DNA of 5,151 nucleotides from Synergistales bacterium Syner_01 (GTDB taxonomy: Bacteria; Synergistota; Synergistia; Synergistales; Aminobacteriaceae), in the NCBI GenBank assembly GCA_001604435.1, contig LVBO01000267.1:1-5151 (forward strand), written 5' to 3'. The position numbers were made by a program, and so were the translations under genes. The notes beneath the pieces are model-generated. The model was not told the origin of the DNA and searched no databases. It worked only from the letters and a program-made list of their open reading frames with translations. Of this stretch, positions 1 through 5,151 are shown piece after piece. Numbering within the stretch: the stretch's first letter is position 1; the number at the start of each line of letters is the position of its first letter.

Positions 1-330
1 GATCTCTCCGTAGAGAGGGTGTTCGACGATGACGTTGAGCACCCTCGCTCCCCGGTCGACCATGATACGAAGCTCATCCTCCATCGACGCGCTGTCGTTG
101 TGCCTGGTCACCACTGTTTTCGTCAGCATTCCGGACACTCTCCCCGGCAGGAGAAGGTACCCCTGAGGAGTGGCGACGATGCTCGCCCCCTCCGCCCGCA
201 GAACGGCGATATCCTGCACGACGATCTGGCGGCTCACGGAAAAGAGCGAAGCGAGCATCGCCCCCTTGACCGGCCCTCCGGCGATCGCGAGCTGCTCCCG
301 GATGCGAATCCGGCGTTCTCCGCTGTTCAC
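1..330 (-). CDS. niaR: NiaR-type 3H-domain transcriptional repressor, N-terminal part (cut by window edge)
   Basis: This is probably a niacin-responsive repressor of NAD-precursor uptake or synthesis genes. The gene runs off the left edge; 110 codons are visible. Residues about 3-60 form an HTH_11-type winged helix: the stretch SVSRQIVVQDIAVLRAEG (31-48) is the recognition-helix region typical of this family, followed by the wing ATPQGYLL. The 3H (ligand/metal) domain begins near residue 70, with His77 in TRHND, an acidic cluster at 84-86 and His104 in EHPLYGEI. In characterised family members the 3H domain binds a metal and senses nicotinate/nicotinamide; the remaining metal-ligand histidines would lie beyond the window. 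The GTG start was chosen because it overlaps the upstream kinase stop as GTGA and has GGAGGTGA six bases before it. It is the second visible gene of the kinase operon. The family call is firm; the niacin effector is inferred from the family. Confidence 0.88.
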   Translation of the reverse strand, partial: MNSGERRIRIREQLAIAGGPVKGAMLASLFSVSRQIVVQDIAVLRAEGASIVATPQGYLLLPGRVSGMLTKTVVTRHNDSASMEDELRIMVDRGARVLNVIVEHPLYGEI

Positions 331-2369
331 TGTGCTTCACCTCCGGGCAACCACTTCTTGAGCATTTCTTCCAACACATTCATCTTCACCGGCTTGGCGA
401 TGCAGTCGTTCATCCCCGCCGCGAAGCACTCCTCCCCGTCGCCTGGCAGTGCGCGTGCGGTCATCGCAATCACCGGAATGTCCGGACGTCCGATTTCCCC
501 GTACCCGCTCCGTATCCGTTTCACTGCGTCGATGCCGTCGAGAACGGGCATCCGGACATCCATGAAGACCAGGTCGAATGTCTCGCGGCGCAGAAGGTCG
601 AGCGCTTCGAATCCGTCATGCGCCGCCGCGACCGAACATCCAAGCCGCCGCAGCATGACGGAGGCGACCTTTCGATTGACTTCGCCGTCCTCGACAAGAA
701 GGACTTTAGCCTTCCAGACGGCCGCCGCCGTATGCTCGGCGGATACCCCGCCGGCGCCGGAGAGAAGAAGGTTCTTCAAGGCGCTTCTCTTGACAGGTTT
801 CGGCAGAAAATCGACGTACCCAGCGGTGATGAGGGCTGCCCGCCCCCATCGTCTGGAGGGGTAGTCGAGCAGGTAGAACGAAGAGGAGACGCGGAGCCTC
901 TCCGGAAGTGCGCGGGGTGAGAACGGACTCCCCTCCGCGAGCGTGCTCCCGTCGACAAGCACGACGGAGAACGGGCGTCCGGCATCCAAAGCCCCGGCGA
1001 GCTCTTCTTCGACCTTTTCAAGTTCCGCCGACGTCGCGGAACAGAGCCAGCGCTGCAGGTGCGCCGCCACCGAGCGCCGCCATCTCGGCGTCCCTCCGGC
1101 AAGCAGGACGGGGGTATTCATGAGATTCGGATCGACCGGGAGATCCTCGAGGTCGCCGTGGTCGATCCTGTCGAGGGGGATTTCAAACCAAAAAAGAGCG
1201 CCCCCGGAGGAAGCATCCTTCATGCCGACGCTCCCTCCCATAAGTTCAACAAGCCCCTTCGAAATGGCGAGGCCGAGCCCCGTTCCGCCGAAGCGTCTGG
1301 TGATGGAGGCGTCAACCTGGGAGAACGGTTTGAACAGGATCGACTTCTTCTCCTCGGGGACGCCGAGACCGGTATCCTCCACCTCGAAACGAAGAAGCGT
1401 CCTGAGGAGACCGCCTTCGACAAGGGAGACGGCAAGGGATATTTCGCCTGTATCGGTGAACTTCACCGCGTTCGAAAGCAGATTTCCGAGCACCTGCCGA
1501 AGGCGGGAAGCATCTCCGCGGAAGAACGTCGGAACGTCGGGTTCGACAACGGCGTAGACTTCAAGGCTCTTCTCTCTGCCCTTCACCGCTGTCTGGACGG
1601 CCATATCCTCGACGAGCTCCTGGATATTGAACGGCGCGCTTTCCAGCGTCATCCGCTCCGCCTCGATCTTCGAGAAGTCCAGCAGGTCGTCGAGCAGCTC
1701 CATCAGATGGTCGGCGCTGCTGCCGATGGTTTCTCCGAAATCCCTCTGCTCCATGGAGAGCCCCGTGTCCAGCAGAAGTTCGACCATGCCGAGGATTCCG
1801 TTCATGGGCGTGCGTATTTCGTGACTCATGTTCGCCAGGAATGCGCTCTTCGCACGGCTGGACTCCTCGGCCCGGAGCAAGAGCATGCGGGCCGCGGCGC
1901 CGGCCTCCGCCAGTTCGATGTTCTTCGCTTCAAGCTCTTCGAGAACGCGCGCGAGGCGCTCCTCGTTCCGTTTTCTCGCGGTGCAGTCGCGAAGCTGTTC
2001 CACAACGCACCGGACGTTTCCGGCGTCATCCTTTACCGGAATAGCGCGCACCTCGAACCATACATCCAACTCCGGTATGTATTTTTCTCCCTCCTGCGCG
2101 TTTCCCGTACCGACAGCCTTGAGCGAGAGACAGTCCTCGCAGGGTGTTTTTCTCCCAAGGAGCGCGTAACAGTTCCGGCCGATCGTTTCCTCGGAAGACG
2201 TCTGCAGGAAATCGAGCCCCGCCTTGTTGTAAAAGAGAATTTCCAGCTGCGGACTCTGTACGGCGATAATATCGGGGATGACGTCGAGCACGGCCCTCAG
2301 CATACCCGCGTCTTGACGCCACGTTGCGGCGGCGCCGTCGTAGAGTTTTTCGTCGCCATCTGCGGTCAT
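327..2369 (-). CDS. Hybrid sensor histidine kinase: PAS-HisKA-HATPase-pseudoREC-REC
   Basis: A 680-residue soluble kinase with no transmembrane segment or signal peptide, so it should sense a cytoplasmic signal. Domains in order: PAS about 21-135; a coiled-coil linker about 133-172; HisKA with H-box MSHEIRTPMNG and phospho-acceptor His183; HATPase with N-box NLLSNAVKFT (296-305), G1 EDTGLGV (Asp332), F-box FKPF (346-349) and G2 GGTGLGLAIS (361-370); a degenerate receiver about 418-535; and an intact receiver about 554-672 with acidic pair Glu560-Asp561, phospho-acceptor Asp604 (FMDVRMP), Thr637 and Lys659. All catalytic motifs are present, so autophosphorylation and transfer to Asp604 are expected. 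There is no HPt domain, so any onward relay needs a separate partner. The ATG at 2369 was chosen because GGGAGGAG lies eight bases before it. The frame stays open upstream to 2684, but that would run through the divergent yjbQ gene. Signal and target are unknown. Confidence 0.93.
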   Translation of the reverse strand: MTADGDEKLYDGAAATWRQDAGMLRAVLDVIPDIIAVQSPQLEILFYNKAGLDFLQTSSEETIGRNCYALLGRKTPCEDCLSLKAVGTGNAQEGEKYIPELDVWFEVRAIPVKDDAGNVRCVVEQLRDCTARKRNEERLARVLEELEAKNIELAEAGAAARMLLLRAEESSRAKSAFLANMSHEIRTPMNGILGMVELLLDTGLSMEQRDFGETIGSSADHLMELLDDLLDFSKIEAERMTLESAPFNIQELVEDMAVQTAVKGREKSLEVYAVVEPDVPTFFRGDASRLRQVLGNLLSNAVKFTDTGEISLAVSLVEGGLLRTLLRFEVEDTGLGVPEEKKSILFKPFSQVDASITRRFGGTGLGLAISKGLVELMGGSVGMKDASSGGALFWFEIPLDRIDHGDLEDLPVDPNLMNTPVLLAGGTPRWRRSVAAHLQRWLCSATSAELEKVEEELAGALDAGRPFSVVLVDGSTLAEGSPFSPRALPERLRVSSSFYLLDYPSRRWGRAALITAGYVDFLPKPVKRSALKNLLLSGAGGVSAEHTAAAVWKAKVLLVEDGEVNRKVASVMLRRLGCSVAAAHDGFEALDLLRRETFDLVFMDVRMPVLDGIDAVKRIRSGYGEIGRPDIPVIAMTARALPGDGEECFAAGMNDCIAKPVKMNVLEEMLKKWLPGGEAQ
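337..344 (-). promoter_or_regulatory. Ribosome binding site of the niaR-like gene
   Basis: On the minus strand this reads GGAGGTGA, six bases before the GTG at 330. It lies inside the last codons of the kinase gene. It decides the otherwise weak GTG start and fits translational coupling of the two genes through the four-base GTGA overlap. Confidence 0.8.
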
Positions 2370-2377
2370 TTCGTCAT

Positions 2378-2385
2378 CTCCTCCC
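2378..2385 (-). promoter_or_regulatory. Ribosome binding site of the hybrid kinase gene
   Basis: The minus strand reads GGGAGGAG eight bases before the ATG at 2369. An out-of-frame ATG lies directly after the motif and is too close to be used. The site fixes the kinase start and argues against the 105-codon upstream extension of the frame. Confidence 0.8.
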
Positions 2386-2506
2386 AATCCTCCGCTTCGG
2401 CCGTCTCTTCGGTCAGCGGCGCATTTCTTCCTTTTCAAGATAGAGCACAAAACGGGTCGCCGATAAAAGAGTATGCTACCATATTCCCCGTACCGCCACC
2501 ATCGCG

Positions 2507-2512
2507 AAGGAG
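2507..2512 (+). promoter_or_regulatory. Ribosome binding site of the yjbQ-like gene
   Basis: AAGGAG lies eight bases before the ATG at 2521. It selects this start over an in-frame ATG at 2473, which has no such motif and would add 16 residues not typical of the family. Confidence 0.8.
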
Positions 2513-2520
2513 AGATCAGT

Positions 2521-2934
2521 ATGAAAAGCCATACGGAATACCTCTGGTTCGAGACAAAAAAACGCAAGGATCTTGTACATATCACTCCGTCGCTCCAGGA
2601 CATTCTGGAACGGAGCGGCGTCAGTGAAGGGATGATGCTCGTCTCCGCCATGCACATCACCGCCGGAATCATCGTCAACGACAATGAATCCGGCCTTCAC
2701 GAGGATATCATGAGCTGGCTGGAAAGGACAGCCCCCGAAGATCCGTCCTATCTTCATCACAGGACGGGGGAAGACAACGGCGACGCCCATCTGAAGCGCA
2801 TCCTGGTCCACCATCAGGCGATTCTTCCGGTGACGGAGGGCAAGCTCGACCTCGGCCCGTGGGAGCGCTGTTTCTACGCCGAGTTCGACGGCCGCCGGCG
2901 CAAGCGCGTGGTCGTCAAGGTCATGGGGGAATGA
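2521..2934 (+). CDS. yjbQ: YjbQ/UPF0047 family protein (secondary thiamine-phosphate synthase type)
   Basis: A 137-residue protein of the usual length for the family (about 130-140 residues). The signature is clear: HITAGIIVNDNE (45-56), an Asp in HEDIM, a His pair at 79-80 (SYLHH), NGDAHLK (86-92), then PV.EGKLDLGPWE and EFDGRRRKRVVV near the C terminus. The conserved His, Asp and Glu residues form the putative metal/active-site pocket of UPF0047. Some members, including E. coli YjbQ, can replace thiamine-phosphate synthase when overproduced, but the physiological reaction of the family is not settled, so the enzyme name should be read cautiously. There is no signal peptide, so it is expected in the cytoplasm. 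It is the first gene of a two-gene operon with the secreted peptidase that follows. A small oddity is His-His at 97-98, where I recall a Gly-containing turn in most relatives. Confidence 0.92.
   Translation: MKSHTEYLWFETKKRKDLVHITPSLQDILERSGVSEGMMLVSAMHITAGIIVNDNESGLHEDIMSWLERTAPEDPSYLHHRTGEDNGDAHLKRILVHHQAILPVTEGKLDLGPWERCFYAEFDGRRRKRVVVKVMGE
2925..2930 (+). promoter_or_regulatory. Ribosome binding site and coupled start of the S9 peptidase
   Basis: GGGGGA within the last codons of yjbQ lies six bases before the ATG at 2937. The junction reads ATGATCATGA, so a second in-frame ATG at 2931 overlaps the yjbQ stop. The spacing favours 2937; a start at 2931 would only add Met-Ile. Either way the arrangement suggests translational coupling. 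Confidence 0.55.
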
Positions 2935-2936
2935 TC

Positions 2937-4835
2937 ATGAAGCTCTTCTCATCCCTCGCGCTGCTCGCACTGTTGACGCTGCTGCTCCCCCGCCCGGCGA
3001 GGGCGGACGATCCCCTCATCCCTATGGAGGATTTCTTCCGGAATCCCGAACAGAGCGGCTTCCAACTCTCTCCGAACGGGGAGTACATTTCCTTCATGAA
3101 ACCGTGGGAACGCCGTATGAACATCTTCATCCAGAAAATCGGCGCCGAGGAAGCCGTCCGCGTGACCTCAGCCACGGAACGCGACATTCCGGCCTACTTC
3201 TGGTCGGGGAACGAGAGGATCGTCTACCTTCAGGACAGAGGCGGCGACGAGAACTACCGGCTCTACACCGTCTCGACCGACGGCGCGGAATCACGCGAGC
3301 TGACGCCGTTCGAAAACACCCGCGTCACGATCATCGACAGTCTGGAGGAACAGGACGACTTCATCCTGATCGGGATGAACCGCAGGGACCAGCGCCTCTT
3401 CGACGTCTACCGGCTGAACCTGGAGACGGGAGAGCTGACGCCGCTGGAGGAGAACCCGGGGGATATCGCGGGCTGGATGACGGACCACGACGGAAAGCTG
3501 CGGGTCGCGGTGCGCTCCGACGGAGTGAACACGTCGCTTCTCTATCGCGACAAAGAGGACGAGCCCTTCCGGAACATCCTGACCACGGACTTCCGCGAGA
3601 GCGTATCGCCGCTCTTCTTCACGTTCGACAACACGAAGCTCTACGTCGCGTCGAACCTCGAACGGGACAAGTCGGCGATCTTCGTCTTCAATCCGCGGAC
3701 CGTCGAGCACGAGGAGCTGCTCTTCGAACACCCCGACGTCGACGTGAGTTCGCTCTTCCGCTCCCGGAAACGTAAAGTGATCACCGGAACCGGATTCACG
3801 ACGGACCGCTTCCGCTACCACTTTTTCGACGAGGAACGGGCCGCTCTCCAGAAGGAACTCGAAGAGCGGCTGCCCGGCGACGAGGTCGTCGTCGCCTCGA
3901 TGAGCCGCGACGAGACGAAGGTGCTGGTGTACGCGGGAAGCGACCGGACCCGCGGGACCTATTTCTTTTTCGACAGAGAGACGAAGGACTTCCGGAAACT
4001 GGCGGAGCTGGCCCCATGGCTGCCGAAGGAGCGCATGGCGCCGATGACGCCGGTGTCCTACGTTTCCAGAGACGGGCTGACCATCCACGGTTACCTGACG
4101 CTGCCTCCGGGGAAGGAGCCGAAGAACCTCCCCGTGCTGATCCACCCGCACGGAGGCCCGTGGGTGCGCGACGGATGGGGGTTCGACCCGCAGGTGCAGT
4201 TTCTGACGAGCAGGGGGCTCGCAGTGCTTCAGATGAACTTCCGCGGTTCCACCGGCTACGGAAGAGCGTTCTGGGAAGCGGGGTTCAAAGAGTGGGGCAG
4301 GTCGATGCAGGACGACGTCACCGACGGCGTGCTCTGGCTGGTTGAACAGGGCATCGCGGATCCGAAGCGGGTCGGCATCTACGGAGCTTCCTACGGCGGG
4401 TACGCCGTGCTCGCCGGTCTTGCCTTCACTCCCGACCTGTACGCGTGCGGCGTCGATTATGTCGGCGTATCGAACATCTTCACGCTGCTGGAAACCATCC
4501 CTCCCTACTGGGAACTGGGCCGGCAGATGCTCTACGAGAAGATCGGCCATCCGGAAAAGGACAAGGAGCTGCTGAAAGCGGCCTCGCCCGTCTTCCATGC
4601 GGACAGAATCACGGCGCCGCTCTTCGTCGCTCAGGGAGCGAACGACCCGAGGGTGAAGAAGGCCGAGTCGGACCAGATCGTCGAGGCGCTCCGCAGCAGG
4701 GGGATCGAGGTCGAGTACATGGTGAAGGAGAACGAGGGGCACGGCTTCCGCAACGAGGAGAACCGCTTCGACTTCTACCGTGCGATGGAGCGCTTCCTCG
4801 CGACGCACCTGGGGAGCCTCTCGGAACAGCGCTGA
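2937..4835 (+). CDS. Secreted S9-family prolyl-oligopeptidase-like serine peptidase
   Basis: A 632-residue precursor. Residues 1-23 form a signal peptide: Lys at position 2, a Leu/Ala-rich core and an ARA|DD signal peptidase I site, so the enzyme is expected in the periplasm or outside the cell. Residues about 28-365 form the beta-propeller typical of S9 enzymes, with repeated strand patterns such as QLSPNGEYISF, VYRLNLETGELTPL and YFFFDRETKDFRKL. Residues about 370-628 form the alpha/beta-hydrolase domain: HPHGGPW (403-409) at the oxyanion region, NFRGSTGYG (434-442), nucleophile Ser485 in GASYGGYA, Asp570 in GANDPRV and His602 in EGHGF. The triad is complete and the length fits S9C-type acylaminoacyl-peptidase or dipeptidyl-peptidase relatives. 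These usually cleave short peptides admitted by the propeller, suggesting a role in using peptides as nutrients. The exact specificity (prolyl, acyl-amino or dipeptidyl) cannot be read from sequence alone. It is the second gene of the yjbQ operon. Confidence 0.93.
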   Translation: MKLFSSLALLALLTLLLPRPARADDPLIPMEDFFRNPEQSGFQLSPNGEYISFMKPWERRMNIFIQKIGAEEAVRVTSATERDIPAYFWSGNERIVYLQDRGGDENYRLYTVSTDGAESRELTPFENTRVTIIDSLEEQDDFILIGMNRRDQRLFDVYRLNLETGELTPLEENPGDIAGWMTDHDGKLRVAVRSDGVNTSLLYRDKEDEPFRNILTTDFRESVSPLFFTFDNTKLYVASNLERDKSAIFVFNPRTVEHEELLFEHPDVDVSSLFRSRKRKVITGTGFTTDRFRYHFFDEERAALQKELEERLPGDEVVVASMSRDETKVLVYAGSDRTRGTYFFFDRETKDFRKLAELAPWLPKERMAPMTPVSYVSRDGLTIHGYLTLPPGKEPKNLPVLIHPHGGPWVRDGWGFDPQVQFLTSRGLAVLQMNFRGSTGYGRAFWEAGFKEWGRSMQDDVTDGVLWLVEQGIADPKRVGIYGASYGGYAVLAGLAFTPDLYACGVDYVGVSNIFTLLETIPPYWELGRQMLYEKIGHPEKDKELLKAASPVFHADRITAPLFVAQGANDPRVKKAESDQIVEALRSRGIEVEYMVKENEGHGFRNEENRFDFYRAMERFLATHLGSLSEQR

Positions 4836-4870
4836 TCATCCGCGCCGTCGGCTTTCAGGCGACGATGCGA

Positions 4871-4932
4871 GCACACAGGAAGAGCGCCGCCGCAGGTTCG
4901 CCGAACCGTGCGACGGCGCTCTTCCTGTGTGC
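4871..4932. terminator. 62-nt hairpin between convergent genes, probable bidirectional terminator
   Basis: The arms 4871-4889 and 4914-4932 are perfect 19-bp inverted repeats. The 24-nt middle folds further: 4891-4894 pairs with 4909-4912 and 4895-4899 with 4903-4907, leaving a GCC loop, one C-A mismatch (4890/4913) and one bulged G (4908). The whole therefore forms an almost continuous 28-bp stem. It lies between the stop of the S9 peptidase (4835) and the stop of the opposing hydrolase gene (4953), where a shared terminator is expected. No U-run follows on either strand. Within each outer arm, however, the GC-rich inner stem (GAGCGCCG/CGGCGCTC) is followed by TTCCTGTGTGC, which could act as a poor U-tract in both directions. 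It could also be a dispersed REP-like palindrome or an mRNA-stabilising structure. Confidence 0.55.
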
Positions 4933-4952
4933 GTGGAAGTTCGGCGCCTCCC

Positions 4953-5151
4953 CTACTCCTCGCTCCTCCCCTCCCGCAACCAGTCGATCCAGTAGAGGTC
5001 CGTCCGGCGGCTGTGGAGGTTCCGTACGCTCCCCTGCAGGCGCAGCTCCTTGAGCAGTTCCACGTCGAGGTCGGCGATCAGCGCCATTTCCGTATTCGGC
5101 GTCGCCTCCGCCGCCACGGCGTCGTGAGGGAATGCGAAATCGGACGGAGTG
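4953..5151 (-). CDS. Carbon-nitrogen hydrolase (nitrilase superfamily), C-terminal part (cut by window edge)
   Basis: Only the last 65 codons and the TAG stop at 4953-4955 are visible; the gene enters from the right edge. The fragment TPSDFAFPHDAVAAEATPNT, then EMALIADLDVELL, then QGSVRNLHSRRTDLYWIDW, matches the C-terminal end of nitrilase-superfamily amidohydrolases. In particular it resembles the group in which a CN-hydrolase domain follows an N-terminal GNAT acetyltransferase domain (YhcX-like). The EATPNTE segment, the strand MALIADLD and the SVRN....RTDLY tail are the features recognised. The catalytic Glu-Lys-Cys triad lies outside the window, so activity cannot be assessed, nor can the presence of a GNAT domain. 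Members hydrolyse carbon-nitrogen bonds in amides or nitriles; the substrate is unknown. It converges with the S9 peptidase gene across a 117-bp gap holding a long hairpin. Confidence 0.8.
   Translation of the reverse strand, partial: TPSDFAFPHDAVAAEATPNTEMALIADLDVELLKELRLQGSVRNLHSRRTDLYWIDWLREGRSEE

Larger units (their letters stand above)
2370..2520. promoter_or_regulatory. Divergent promoter region between kinase and yjbQ operons
   Basis: This 151-bp stretch separates two divergent starts and must drive both operons if neither is read from afar. It includes an AT-richer core (about 2425-2487) in otherwise GC-rich DNA. For the plus strand, the best -10-like candidates are TATGCT at 2472-2477, or the overlapping TACCAT at 2477-2482 preceded by TGC (extended -10 type). 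I find no convincing -35 for either. For the minus strand, a TATCTT hexamer lies in the same core, again with only a poor -35. I see no clear operator palindrome. The region is well supported as regulatory by position; the exact promoter elements are guesses. Confidence 0.45.

Noticed and set aside
74..379. A 101-codon minus-strand frame overlapping the niaR-like gene.
   Set aside because: It is in the wrong frame relative to the clear HTH and 3H signature of the gene starting at 330, and its product is Arg/Gly-rich without a domain.
19..864. A 281-codon plus-strand open frame across the NiaR and kinase C-terminal regions.
   Set aside because: It overlaps two well-identified genes on the other strand, and its Arg/Ser/Pro-rich product resembles no family.
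2401..2520. Possible operator palindrome or riboswitch in the divergent intergenic region.
   Set aside because: Only short direct similarities (such as repeated CTTCGG and ACCAT) were found. There is no convincing inverted repeat or conserved riboswitch core, and no thiamine (THI-box) elements despite the YjbQ annotation.
1059..2627. A long open plus-strand frame antisense to the kinase.
   Set aside because: The kinase on the opposite strand has intact catalytic motifs throughout. The antisense translation shows no recognisable domain and is the usual by-product of GC-rich codon usage.
2370..2684. A possible N-terminal extension of the hybrid kinase by 105 codons on the minus strand.
   Set aside because: It would run through the divergent yjbQ gene and its promoter region, encodes a low-complexity Arg/Ser-rich stretch with no domain, and a strong Shine-Dalgarno precedes the ATG at 2369.
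3291..4808. A 505-codon open minus-strand frame antisense to the S9 peptidase.
   Set aside because: The translation is rich in Arg, Val, Glu and His with no family motif, and it lies wholly within a gene with a complete catalytic triad. It is a codon-usage shadow.
1..5151. Mobile element, CRISPR array, toxin-antitoxin or defence system.
   Set aside because: No transposase, integrase, direct-repeat array, terminal repeats or known defence domains were seen; the genes are ordinary regulatory and metabolic families.

Overview
The window is a compact, GC-rich bacterial segment (roughly 60% G+C by eye, not counted). It is almost fully coding, with strong Shine-Dalgarno sequences and overlapping genes. 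A 3H-domain NiaR-type regulator suggests one of the lineages that use this repressor, such as Firmicutes, Synergistota or Thermotogota. The high G+C and the mix of peptide and amide hydrolases would suit a Synergistota-like anaerobe. This placement is a weak inference, because no rRNA or lineage marker is present.

Layout: (1) Bases 1-330, minus strand: the N-terminal 110 codons of a niacin-responsive repressor (NiaR/3H family), cut by the left window edge. (2) Bases 327-2369, minus strand: a soluble hybrid sensor histidine kinase with PAS, HisKA, HATPase, a degenerate receiver and an intact receiver. Its stop codon overlaps the niaR-like start (GTGA), so the two form one operon with the kinase first. 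(3) Bases 2370-2520: a 151-bp divergent intergenic region that must hold the promoters of both operons. (4) Bases 2521-2934, plus strand: a YjbQ/UPF0047 protein. (5) Bases 2937-4835, plus strand: a secreted S9-family prolyl-oligopeptidase-type serine peptidase, starting at the stop of the yjbQ gene and probably translationally coupled to it. (6) Bases 4836-4952: a convergent intergenic region dominated by a 62-nt near-perfect hairpin. (7) Bases 4953-5151, minus strand: the last 65 codons of a carbon-nitrogen hydrolase (nitrilase superfamily), cut by the right edge.

The minus-strand operon is regulatory: a cytoplasmic phosphorelay kinase with a repressor of NAD-precursor genes. The plus-strand operon pairs a small metabolic enzyme with an exported peptidase. 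No pathway clearly links the two operons. I see no mobile element, CRISPR array, RNA gene or defence system. Most of the window is ordinary. The points worth a second look are the coupling of kinase to NiaR, the pseudo-receiver, the cysteine cluster in the PAS domain and the long hairpin without a U-tract.
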